Below, piece by piece: positions 26,118 through 35,253 of a DNA stretch of 64,000 nucleotides. Source of the stretch: Gordionus sp. m RMFG-2023 (Eukaryota; Nematomorpha; Gordioida; Chordodea; Parachordodidae); contig NC_088777.1 in the NCBI RefSeq assembly GCF_954871325.1, forward strand, positions 28,869,366-28,933,365. The letters run 5' to 3'. The notes beneath the pieces are model-generated. The model was not told the DNA's origin. It saw only the letters and a program-made list of their open reading frames with translations, and did no database searches. Position numbers and translations under genes: made by a program. Numbering within the stretch: the first letter of the stretch is position 1; each line of letters begins with the position of its first letter.

Positions 26118-26339
26118 CTCAGATTCAACGGTTCGACGTACATCTCAGATTCAACGGTTCGACGTAACGGAAATGGAATTCTTCTAGATAGTAGCGAAAT
26201 TGGCACTGTATTTGGTTGTATCTTGATGACGGCTTGCTTTAATTTTATTTGTCCTTATTTTTTTTTTAAAACTCGTGGAAGTTTTGAAACAATAGTATTT
26301 AAACTTCTTTCATATTTATATTATTAATTCGAACTTTTT

Positions 26340-27442
26340 CAGGAAGTTTTATATCAAATTCTTAAAGAAAGGGCATTCAAAATAAGGGAATTTTTACCCT
26401 TACCTACCCAAATAGGTAAAAATTTGAAATATTCTTTACTTCGGCTTCCACTAAACATTTACCCAATACTTCGATCTTGATATGATTACATCCTATTAGT
26501 TTATAAGCAGGTGATGGTGGTTTGCCTATGCGCCTCCAGGTAACCACATCTATCACACTACACGCCGCGCCAGTATCAAATTCATAGTAAGCTGCTGCCC
26601 ATTTATCTTCGCATCAATTGTAGCTATATAAGCAAAAGACTGGCGAGGTGTCTTTAGTAAAATCATTTGTATAGCATGCGTTCTACACTCTATCGCTATG
26701 TGGTTCGCTTTTCCGAACCTAAAGTATATTACTTTTTTTTGGGCTGAAATTAGATTTAAAACTTGGTTTATAAAAATTATGGTTGAATTTGTTAGCATTA
26801 TAATAATAATTATTATTATTGAATTTGTTTACGTTATTATAATTATTCCTAAAATAAGTATTTTTGCAACCTTGCATAGGCTTATGTTTAATTATTTTAT
26901 TAGCTTCTGCTAGGGTTTCCTTCTCCAATGAAGACAGCGCGATAGCTAGTCGCACAGTATCTTCAAAAGTAATATTTCCGTCGGCATGTTTTCGAAGTTC
27001 TTTGTCTAGCTCAGGTAACCTACTCCTTAGATGAAAATATCTCTTAAGAGTTCATCAACCGGCGATTTAAAATTACATAAAGCAAATGCTTTTTAATTTG
27101 AATAAAAAATCGATAATAGTTTAACTACCTCTTTTTAAAGTATAAAAGTTATTGCGATGTAGAAAAATACTCGAAAAATCTTTAAATATTTTTTCTAAAT
27201 TGTCAAGTAAAATTGGATAATTTATGTTATCTAGGTTATTAGGAAAGTAAAAATTTTTAATTTTAATTAAATTATCAATGCATATATAGGCTAATAATAA
27301 ATCTTTTTTTTATTTTGTTCAACAAATTTTTTACTTTGAAAATGAGTTCTATATTATATAGGTAATCCTGAATATTAACTTTTTCTTTTACGAATTCAGG
27401 AATATGAAATTGAGTAGGTTCTTCAATTTTTTTCAGAGGCAT
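26340..27442 (-). pseudogene. Ty3/gypsy gag and protease (disrupted)
   Basis: Gag probably starts at the ATG at 27442-27440 (MPLKKIEEPTQFHIPEF). The region to 26960 is broken by stops. 26798-26553 contains a decayed zinc knuckle (YFRFGKANHIAIEC, first two cysteines lost) followed by the protease start ATIDAKINGQQLTM. After a frame change near 26585 the protease continues NFDTGAACSVIDVVTW, with the aspartic active site in the form DTGA. The asparagine-rich stretch at 26850-26770 lies between nucleocapsid and matrix-like parts. It belongs to the element at 23654-27629. Confidence 0.75.
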
Positions 27443-27777
27443 AGTATAATTTTAATCTTTTTATTTAAAATAATTCGTCGTCGTAATGACTTGAAATGAA
27501 TTCAGAATAATAATATAAAGTGATTTATTTAATATAATAAAATATATTTATATATTTTTCTATTTTGTATATTATAATAAATTGTAGCTTAAAGCAAATA
27601 TAAAAATCAATTTATTTTAATACATTACAATAGATATATGTAAAATACAAAATAAATAAAAGCGAATATAATATTGTTAAAAAAAATAGAATATTATAGC
27701 TACATAAACCAGAGATATGATTTTGCACCTAGAGTGTCGGGTTTGTCAACAGGGATTACGATTACAATGTAAAGGAT

Positions 27778-29900
27778 TCAGCGCCATATTGTCATCATCA
27801 GTATGACATTTAATACATTTATATGGTAATGAGAAAAGAATGATGAGCCTGTAGAGCATAGCTGAGCTCGTGGTTGTCCAATTAAAGTTTGAGATTCTAA
27901 AAATTCATATACCCGATCCTTGATAAGTTCAATATATAGAAATCTTGCCAAAGGTGAAAGACTTAAAATAAGGTAATCGGAGTTTATCACAAGTAGTAGC
28001 CAATCCTTCTGTTTTACAGAGATCGGAATAGGGTTGTGACTGTGACGGATTTTGCCCACTCAGTTCTACTATTCAAAAAAGGATCGTGTACTGAGAGATG
28101 TTGGTCAAATAATCAACGTGCATGAAAATGGATAGCAAAAAACGCACAAATTGAAATCTACAGTGGGGATCTAATACCAAGATAGCCATGTTGGAAGGAA
28201 GTGCGGCTTGATGCCAAGCTATGTCTGTAAACTTGATGTTTAAGCAGTCACTAAGAATGACTCTTATTCTGGTTTAGAATCTTACTAGATGCACTCCCTC
28301 TAAAAATAATGGACTCGATCGTATGGAGTAAAGGATTTTAGGGATTTTGTAAATATTCCTAATTAAAAAAAGCCTTGTGAGCCGAGAGACATAGAAGAAT
28401 GCGTTTTAAATTTTGAAGAAAGAAATTACAGATTCCTCACCAATGGGAGAGCTCAAATTCGATAAGTTTTTCAAGGGGATATCCTTAAATCAAAAACGTT
28501 TAATGGAATTGTATTGATTTCGCAAAATTTGGTTTTGATTTGGCTAATTACAAGTCTAAAACTGTCAGTGGAAGCCTTAATAATATTAACAACCTTTTCC
28601 ACCTCAATTGCAGGAGATGACCCCATCATTAATGTACCATAAATGTAGTGGCAGCGAGCAGTCATTTTTTATTTTAGTTATCAATTCATTAGACAAAATA
28701 ATATGGAGCCCAGAGGGTTACCATGCTGAATACCTTCAGAAAAGAATATGGTTTCTTATACGATGAAAAGATATAGTTTGTAAAAACTGGATGTTTTATG
28801 AATTGTAAAATAATTACTTTTCTGTGAATGCTATTGTAAGCATTTCTAAGGTCGATTTTCACAAGATGTTGAGCCATTGTAGCATTCTGAAGTCGCTTCA
28901 CATCTTGAGCTCATTCTGACACCTAATTGAAGAGGAAGAAATATGTTAGAAACTTGTGCAGAAATCCTGCCAGCTATAAACTTGGAACATAATCTCCTAT
29001 CAGCACCAAAGGTAATAGGCCTAATATCACCATTCTTTTTTCTCAGGGCGACAAGTTTGTCTCCAAAAAAGGGCTTTTGCGAAATCTGGGATGTCACCAT
29101 TGATGCTTTGTTACATAATCGAGTAGTGATTTTATCCAATAAGCAAGTTTGACTGTTGAGGATGGGAGTGATTAAATCTTGAAGTAATAAAGGTTTGAAG
29201 CCTTCAAATTCAGGGGCCACGTCCTACTGAAAAGATGTGACTGATTTAAAAACTTATTTCGAAGTGAATGGAGAAGGGTTCTTAGTTTCACAAATCGTTA
29301 TAACTTCCGATGTTTGGGAATGCTTATCTAGCAGTTTTTGGTATGATACCGCATTAACTGGAGCAAGTGGGAGCTACATAGTCTAAGTGTTTCATTTATG
29401 TCCAGGTTGTTTATTTTATTGTCGATTAGTTTCAATACTGTTTTTTGTTGCAAGTGTGGGTTATGATATCATGGGTTCATAATTGATATTAGAAGATGCT
29501 AGTTTAATATACCTAATGAAAGAATTACCATTCGCAACAGGAATTTGGAAAGATTTGTGGCCGAATAAAAGAAAGGCTGACCATGCATACTTAGAAGAGA
29601 AGTTTTTTAACAGCCTGTCAATCCATTGAGCATAATTGGAAGAAACAACTTATCTGACACCTCTTGGAATTCTAAAAATTAAAGGAAGTTTGGGAAGGCC
29701 GAGGAATTGGTCAATGAAGTTAGATTCAAGAATGTTTGATGTTGCAATTCATGATATAGATGGAACAGATAACTGTGTCACTGGATTCAAGAGGGAGCTG
29801 TGAGGGATTGTTAGGAGAGGGATAGAGGTGATAACAGAATACGGGCATCTTTGTTCATTCACACTTTGGGCCCTTAAAGGACCATTTCCAAGTATTAAAA
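27778..29900 (-). pseudogene. Decayed LINE of the RLE type: reverse transcriptase remnants
   Basis: Minus-strand fragments form one non-LTR polymerase. 29220-28846 gives PEFEGFKPLLLQDLI and KLVALRKKNGDIRPITFG, the fingers region typical of this invertebrate family. 28901-28689 gives LVKIDLRNAYNSIHRKVI, with the catalytic Asp in DLRNA, then a decayed GDPLGPLLF box (TLWAPYYF). 28665-28471 follows as the next piece. 28059-27778 holds SVKQKDWLLLVINSDYLIL, the family's S..QK.WD segment before the zinc knuckle. The endonuclease end is missing: homology stops near 27.78 kb, short of the Ty3 LTR. The region 29225-29900 reads as the upstream linker with many stops. It is non-functional. Confidence 0.75.
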
Positions 29901-30280
29901 TAGAGTTTCTGCACTGAGAACAGAACTTCTATTCAACATAATATGCGGGTCTACTATTGGCTATAACAATCTGACCATTTAAAAAGCAATAAGATCCAAT
30001 AACGTGAATTTAAATTAAATAAAGTTGTTTTTTTTTAAATATTTTTTTCTGAATATTTTTATTATATCATCTGAAAATCACATCTGAACAAACCAAATTA
30101 AGTAGTGCTAAAGGTCTATTATGTGTAAGATCAAACCTGTTTGCAGGCATTTACGTACGTGATACGTGATAAAAGCGTTTTCGCCCTCTGGTTGTGAGTA
30201 CAACAGAGCTACTCTAGGTTTTCCTCAAAATCCATCAAATTGGATAGTTAATTATGGAAAGAAAAATGAGGAGCCCTTCA

Positions 30281-30628
30281 TAGTGCACACAAATTGAGCG
30301 TTTCAAACGCTGCGTTGTAAACGCAACATTTTAAATAAGTTCTTTAAAAAAAAGGATTTGTCTTTTGAAAATTATATTATCGTCTGCGTTTTTATTCTTT
30401 AATTTCTAAATATTCCTTTTTAGGATATAAGTAAGATATTTATATTACATTTTATATAATATGACACAGCGAATAATAATAAAAAGTAATGAAAAAGCAA
30501 ACCTATTTGCGTTTTTTAAAATGGTTGCTAACGCCAAACTCTAATTTTCCCAATTTGCACGAGGTCATTTGAAATGCATTATTTGCGCTTGAAACGCAGC
30601 GTTTGAAACGCTCAATTTGTGCGCACTA
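30281..30628. mobile_element. 348-bp MITE with 37-bp near-perfect terminal inverted repeats
   Basis: The left end TAGTGCACACAAATTGAGCG and following bases pair with the right end over about 37 bp with one mismatch. Each arm itself contains the palindrome GCGTTTCAAACGC. The trinucleotide TCA flanks both ends, which would suit a PIF/Harbinger-like 3-bp duplication but is too short to prove it. The interior is non-coding. The good match of the arms indicates recent activity of an unseen autonomous partner. Confidence 0.85.
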
Positions 30629-31030
30629 TCACACGTTTGTGGGCAAGCCGCACATACTTGTAGGCGCAACATTTCGAAAAAAGTTGCTTAAACCTCTTTA
30701 GGTTTAGTAAAAAGGAATGGGGTAAAAAAAGAGCCTATACCCTAGAACTACAGTATAATTTAATTTCTTTAAAGGTGGTTGATGATATAATGATTATATG
30801 ATTTGCCTAACTATGATCGTAAATTCATTTGATCGTAAATTTGGTATTTTTTTCTGATTGGTCTATTTCATCGCGTTAAATTAAAATCATTTGAAAACAT
30901 TATGCTTAATACTGTAGCTGATAAAAGACTATTTGTTAAAAGAAGAAATGAATCATTGCAAAGTATTATATATTATATTAATTTAATTTAAAAAAAAATA
31001 TTTTTAGACAACCCAATAAAATATATCAAA

Positions 31031-31205
31031 TCTAATAAAGGTAAGGATATACTCTGCTATAACCCTTTTCAATATACCATACATAGAATAGCTGAGCCTA
31101 CAGTATATTACCGCTGCAGAAGGAGAGATTGTAAAGGCTAAGGTAAGTTAGTATGTAGATTATTTGAAATGACACAAAATCATTTAACAGCTGAAGGAAT
31201 ATTTA
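31031..31205 (+). pseudogene. FLYWCH-type zinc finger remnant of a MULE transposase
   Basis: The plus strand reads KGKDILCYNPFQYTIHRIAE, then TVYYRCRRRDCKG and, after a stop at 31139-31141 and a frame change, FEMTQNHLTAEG. This is the order of a FLYWCH finger: aromatic strands, C-x4-C, then a distal N-H. FLYWCH fingers are DNA-binding modules found in MULE-type transposases and a few host proteins. It lies just downstream of an AG acceptor-like TTTTTAG, and GTAAGT follows the stop, so it may once have been an exon. Confidence 0.6.
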
Positions 31206-31619
31206 ATACTAAACCTATCTGATTACTTACATTAATTTAGGTAAAGATTCTCAATGTATATCTTGTGCAGATCAGAATACAAATATACCCAGTATATCCA
31301 AATATGTATGCTTTTATAAAATTGATCCAAAATGATCACAGAAATACTAAATTAAAGAAGGACCAATAATAAATATATAACAAAAGAAAAGAATATAAAT
31401 ATATTAATCAATATAATTTAAAAATTATAGACAAATTTATAAATAAAATAAAATCCTATGATTCAATTATCAATTAATTTTATTTATGTTATATTAAGAA
31501 ATTGCATAAGTGAATTCTTTTATATTAAGAAATAGCTTAGATTATATTAAGAAAAAGCTTAGGTTTTATTAAGTAAATGCTTAAGAAACATTCTTAATCA
31601 TTAAAATTAATCTTATAAT

Positions 31620-31930
31620 CATAAGTTATATTGAGAAAATGCATAAGAAATATTCTTAATCATTAAAATTAATCTTAAGTAATCATAAGTTATATTGAGA
31701 AATGCATAAGAAATATTCTTAATCATTAAAATTAATCTTAAGTTATATTGAGAAAATGCATAAGAAATATTCTTAATCATTAAAATTAATCGTAAGTAAT
31801 CATAATTTCTATTGAGAAAATGCATAAGAAATATTCTTAATCATTAAAATTAATCATAAGTAATCATAAGTTATATTGAGAAAATGCATAAGAAATATTC
31901 TTAATCATTAAAATTAATCATAAGTAATCA
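31620..31930. repeat. Minisatellite, unit about 64 bp, five copies
   Basis: Units containing TTATATTGAGAAAATGCATA and ATTCTTAATCATTAAAATTA recur with TTGAGA at 31631, 31695, 31748, 31812 and 31876, so periods are 64, 53, 64 and 64. Degenerate units precede it at 31500-31620. It is internal to the MULE-like element. Confidence 0.9.
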
Positions 31931-32705
31931 TATTTATAAAGTTCAGTTATATTAAGTAATTGTATATCAAATTTGCTAATTAAATTTTATTAATAAGTAT
32001 AGCTTTAAAATATATAATACATTGCTACATAAAATACATATAAAATATCATAATATAATTAAAACAATGTCTGATATATTAAAATTGATTGCATCTGATA
32101 TAAGAATTGGGCTATTGTTACTAATAAAAATTTCTTGCATCTGATATAAGAATTACATATAACCTGATAGATGATAATAAAAATTTCTTGGTGCTGAGTT
32201 TGGACCGATGGGTCCCCCAGTCTGAATGGGAATAATACAGTCCGTGATCGGGGGTCCGGGATGGTCAATGACTGGATCCAGGGGGCCGGGTTTTATCGAT
32301 TTAGTCATGGAATCACTTGGACAACATAATTTTCAAAGTGTATTCGAATAAGTGAAATTACAAAAAAAAAGAATTTCAATTTAAAACGCACGAAAAATAA
32401 TTAATGAATTAATGGTGTTTTGTTTTCCACCTTTATAATTTTTAAAACAAAAGGGGAAAAAAAGTTGTTATTTAATCGCGATATAATCATTCATGAAACT
32501 GGTAAGAACCAGTTTCAAATGCAATATAAAAATCAGGTATAATATATTAATTTCATAACAAAATAAAGGAAGATGGGAAAACAAAGAAACAAGTAGAAAC
32601 AAAAAAAAGAAATAAGGGGGGATAGAACATAACACTCCTCCCTTCTTAAATAAGGCTACCTGGCCGTCGGCGCCGATTTCTTTCTTAATTCCTACGAAAA
32701 TAAAG

Positions 32706-33150
32706 ACGGCATTCGCCGCACCGCTGGTTTAGAGCGGATTTAATAACGAAGATAGATCCTACCTTAAGTCAATAAAATAAATAAAACGGCATTCGCCGTA
32801 CCGCTGGTTCAGAGCGGATTTAATAACGAAGGTAAACCCTACCTTAAGTCAATAAAATAAATAAGACGGCATTCGCCGCACCGCTGGTTCAGAGCGGATT
32901 TAATAACGAAGGTAAACCCTACCTTAAGTCAATAAATTAAATAAAACGGCATTCGCCGCACCACTGGTTCAGAGCGGATTTAATAACGAAGATAGATCCT
33001 ACCTTAAGTCAATAAAATAAATAAAACGGCATTCGCCGTACCGCTGGTTTAGAGCGGATTTTATAACGAAGGTAAATCCTACCTTAAGTCAATAAAATAA
33101 ATAAAACGGCATTCGCCGCACCGCTGGCTTAGAGCGGATTTAATTACGAC
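32706..33150. repeat. Six 80-bp tandem repeats with paired hairpins, inside the gag-only element
   Basis: The motif ACGGCATTCGCCG starts at 32706, 32786, 32866, 32946, 33026 and 33106, an exact 80-bp period. Every unit contains two small inverted repeats, CGGC-ATTC-GCCG and CCGCT-(7 nt)-AGCGG, followed by AACGAAG and CTACCTTAAGTC. It lies between the gag stop and the polypurine tract, in the 3' non-coding region of the element's RNA. The high unit identity points to recent or ongoing expansion. Confidence 0.95.
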
Positions 33151-33246
33151 TAAATTATGAAAACACGTGGAGGACATATAAAAAAAAGGGATTTGTAACA
33201 GATGGATGACCACACAAAAAAAAAATCAATATATATATAATCAAAA

Positions 33247-34218
33247 TTATCTTCCCCTCTTAAATTGGGCTACCCCGGGGCGGTAGGTCCAAGAGATCAT
33301 GTGGGTTATTTGATATTTGTTGAGTCTGTTTGTACGCAGTCGTTTCGTCTGGTACGTTGGGTTGGGTCGTCGGTATATTTCGAGGAGTATACTGAGAGAA
33401 GTTATATTGTTGAAAGTTTGTTTCATTGGGATATTGTATCTATTATGCCCCACGTTCCCGCAATTGTAACAGGTTGGGTTATCATTCCGTGGGAAATTCC
33501 GACGAGGGGGTTGATAGTACTTCTCAAAAGTTTGCGGGGTGTTTTGTACATGCGCATACTTTGTGGGTATGTTTATTTGGTTGCTGTAGGCGTGGTTCGT
33601 CGCATTATTTTGGTTAAGCGCTTCGGCCATTTCCCAGGTTTGCGCAATTTTTAGCTTCCCTTTAAACGTTATATTATCGGACGTGATTACGTGACCTCTT
33701 ATTCCGGAGGATTGTATCCCCGCTCCGAATTGGGAGGATAGGAAAAGGTCCCAGCTGGGGCCTAGATCGCATTGTGAGGCCAAAGCTATCAAAGCTTCCG
33801 CATATTCAGTAATCGTTTCGCCATCTTGTTGGATGCGTTGACGAAGCTTGTTGATTGATAGCCCTTTGTTGTTGTTATTGTTTCCCAAAATCGTTTTTAC
33901 GTCCTCTATTGACATTTCCAACATAGGCCTTGGTGCAAAGGCTAACTTTAATTTTGAATATAGGCTGTGACCGCATGATGATAAGAATAAGGATAGTAAA
34001 TTTGCCTCAGCTTGATGTCGGTGGATAAGCATAAAACGCTCAAGGTAATGATCTGTTGGTTCTTCCGGGTCGTAGATTATCAAATGTACGTTGGGCGCCA
34101 GTGCTGAGTTTGGACCGATGGGTCCCCCAGTCTGAATGGGAATAATACAGTCCGTAATCGGGGTTCCGGGATGGTCAATGACTGGATCCAGGGGGCCGGA
34201 TTTTATCGATTTAGTCAT
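33247..34218 (-). CDS. Retrotransposon Gag with CCHC-like zinc knuckle
   Basis: This intact 323-codon ORF encodes the structural Gag of the element at 32191-34547. Capsid-like sequence includes ERFMLIHRHQAEANLLSLFL and the Ty3-type signature LRQRIQQDGETITEYAEALI, with residues around 70-200 forming the retrotransposon gag domain. A knuckle CYNCGNVGHNRYNI has Cys250, Cys253 and His258, but the fourth ligand (263) is Ile rather than Cys. The start ATG is inside the LTR. Codons for about the first 39 residues are LTR sequence, and the next few (APNVHL) are read through the primer-binding site. The frame is open despite the missing ligand, which suggests selection until recently. Confidence 0.9.
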   Translation of the reverse strand: MTKSIKSGPLDPVIDHPGTPITDCIIPIQTGGPIGPNSALAPNVHLIIYDPEEPTDHYLERFMLIHRHQAEANLLSLFLSSCGHSLYSKLKLAFAPRPMLEMSIEDVKTILGNNNNNKGLSINKLRQRIQQDGETITEYAEALIALASQCDLGPSWDLFLSSQFGAGIQSSGIRGHVITSDNITFKGKLKIAQTWEMAEALNQNNATNHAYSNQINIPTKYAHVQNTPQTFEKYYQPPRRNFPRNDNPTCYNCGNVGHNRYNIPMKQTFNNITSLSILLEIYRRPNPTYQTKRLRTNRLNKYQITHMISWTYRPGVAQFKRGR

Positions 34219-34920
34219 GGAATCACATGGACAACATAATTTTCAAAGTTTATTCGAATATGTGAAATTACAACAAAAAAATAATTTCAATTTAAAACGC
34301 ATGAAAAATAATTAATGAATTAATGGTGTTTTGTTTTCCACCTTTATAATTTTTAAAACAAAAGGGAAAAAAAAGTTGTTATTTAATCGCGATGTAATCA
34401 TTCATGAAACTGGTAAGAACCAGTTTCAAATGCACTATAAAAATAAGGTATAATATATTAATTTCATAACAAAATAAAGGAAGATGGGAAAACAAAGAAA
34501 CAAGTAGAAACAAAAAAAAAAGAAATAAGAGGGGATAGAACATAACACATCTGATATAAGAATGGCATATAATCTGATAGATGATAATAAAAAGTTCTTG
34601 TATCTGATATAAGAATTGCATATAATCTGATAGATAATAATAAAAATTTCTTGCATCTGATATAAGAATTGCATATAATCTGATAGATGGTAATAAGAAT
34701 TTCTTGCATGGATTTGATAAAATTGTTTGGAATTATCTAATATATTAAATAAAAAAAATCGTATAAGAATTGCATATAATCTAATAGATGATAATAAAAT
34801 TTTCTTGCTTGGATTTGATAAAAAATTGCTTGGAATCATTTAATATATTAAATAAAAAAAATCGTCCATTTTGACCGAAAATGGACCAAATAGACCATTT
34901 TACGCAAAGAAGGCCCTCTC

Positions 34921-35245
34921 GATATATTCAATCTTTCACTTTAGCAGTTATAATTTTACATTATAGACATAATACTATTATAATATGTGATGGAGTTAGA
35001 CTATTTTAAATTCTATCAAATCTCTTATAGTTAATTAATGCTAATATGTTCTATTCTAAAAATTTAATCTTACTTTATTTTATTAGTAATTAATAACTTA
35101 GTTTACAAGATTATATTGATTTTACTGTTATAATTGAATATCGTATATATTCAAAAGGTTAAGTTATATATTTTAAAAGGACGTTATATATTTTAAAAGG
35201 ACGTTATTTGTGTATTATATTATCTTTACGACATGTAATATTATA
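34921..35245. other. AT-rich spacer
   Basis: A short tandem pair (TATATTTTAAAAGGACGTTAT) occurs near 35166-35206. Otherwise I see nothing. Confidence 0.5.
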
Positions 35246-35253
35246 TTATCGAG

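Larger units (their letters stand above)
23654..27629 (-). mobile_element. Near-complete Ty3/gypsy retrotransposon with 138-bp LTRs
   Basis: Two direct repeats of 138 bp (23654-23791 and 27492-27629) frame the element and differ at only two positions. In element sense they begin TGTAATGT and end TTCA. The 5-bp duplication ATAGA flanks the whole (23649-23653, 27630-27634). A polypurine tract, GTGGGGAGAAC in element sense, abuts the 3' LTR at 23792-23802. The sequence after the 5' LTR (AGTCATTACGACG) is not a usual tRNA 3'-end primer site, as it lacks TGG. The interior encodes gag and pol on the minus strand in domain order. Short LTRs, matching ends and near-identity suggest a fairly recent insertion although the coding frames are broken. 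Confidence 0.93.
32191..34547 (-). mobile_element. Gag-only LTR retrotransposon (TR-GAG-like), 2.36 kb
   Basis: Two direct repeats (32192-32634, 34102-34547; about 445 bp) begin TGTTATGTTC and end CTCAGCA in minus-strand sense. Directly after the 5' LTR comes TGGCGCCCAACGT, a primer-binding site of the tRNA-Lys type. Directly before the 3' LTR is the polypurine tract AAGAAGGGAGGAG (32635-32647 on +). So these are true LTRs. The only protein is Gag. Protease, reverse transcriptase and integrase are absent, so it must rely on another element, as the plant TR-GAG and LARD groups do. Each LTR holds the hairpin GAAACTGG-TAAGAA-CCAGTTTC. No target duplication is seen. Confidence 0.9.
32085..34840. 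repeat. Minisatellite (about 55 bp) split by the LTR element
   Basis: Units with ATCTGATATAAGAATTGCAT and TGATAGATGATAATAAAAAT occur at 32085-32190 and again at 34548-34840. The retrotransposon at 32191-34547 interrupts the array exactly at TTTCTTG|CATCTGATATAAG. Once it is removed the two halves read as one continuous array. Confidence 0.88.
30800..34920 (+). mobile_element. MULE-like DNA transposon with FLYWCH remnant, carrying a nested retrotransposon
   Basis: The left part (30800-31250) is closely similar, in the same order but opposite orientation, to 40785-40500 of the element at 39265-40785. The right end, GAAGGCCCTCTC at 34920 preceded by TTTTGACCGAAAATGGACC, matches the complement of that element's left end. 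The element thus spans both. It includes two minisatellites (31620-31930; 32085-32190 continuing 34548-34840) and is split by the LTR element 32191-34547. No transposase catalytic domain is visible; the MULE assignment rests on the FLYWCH finger and on the 8-bp duplication of the sister copy. Its own target duplication is unclear. Confidence 0.7.

Noticed and set aside
31619-31825. Minus-strand ORF of 68 codons with internal peptide repeats
   Set aside because: It is the 64-bp minisatellite read in one frame.
32706-33150. Regular hairpin-bearing repeats considered as a CRISPR array
   Set aside because: Units are 80 bp with no variable spacers, lie inside a eukaryotic LTR element, and no Cas gene is present.
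33265-33654. Plus-strand ORFs of 129 and 63 codons
   Set aside because: Both are antisense shadows of the Gag ORF at 33247-34218.
34379-34839. Overlapping minus-strand ORFs of 80, 134 and 81 codons
   Set aside because: They are translations of a minisatellite and LTR sequence and repeat the same peptide with no domain.
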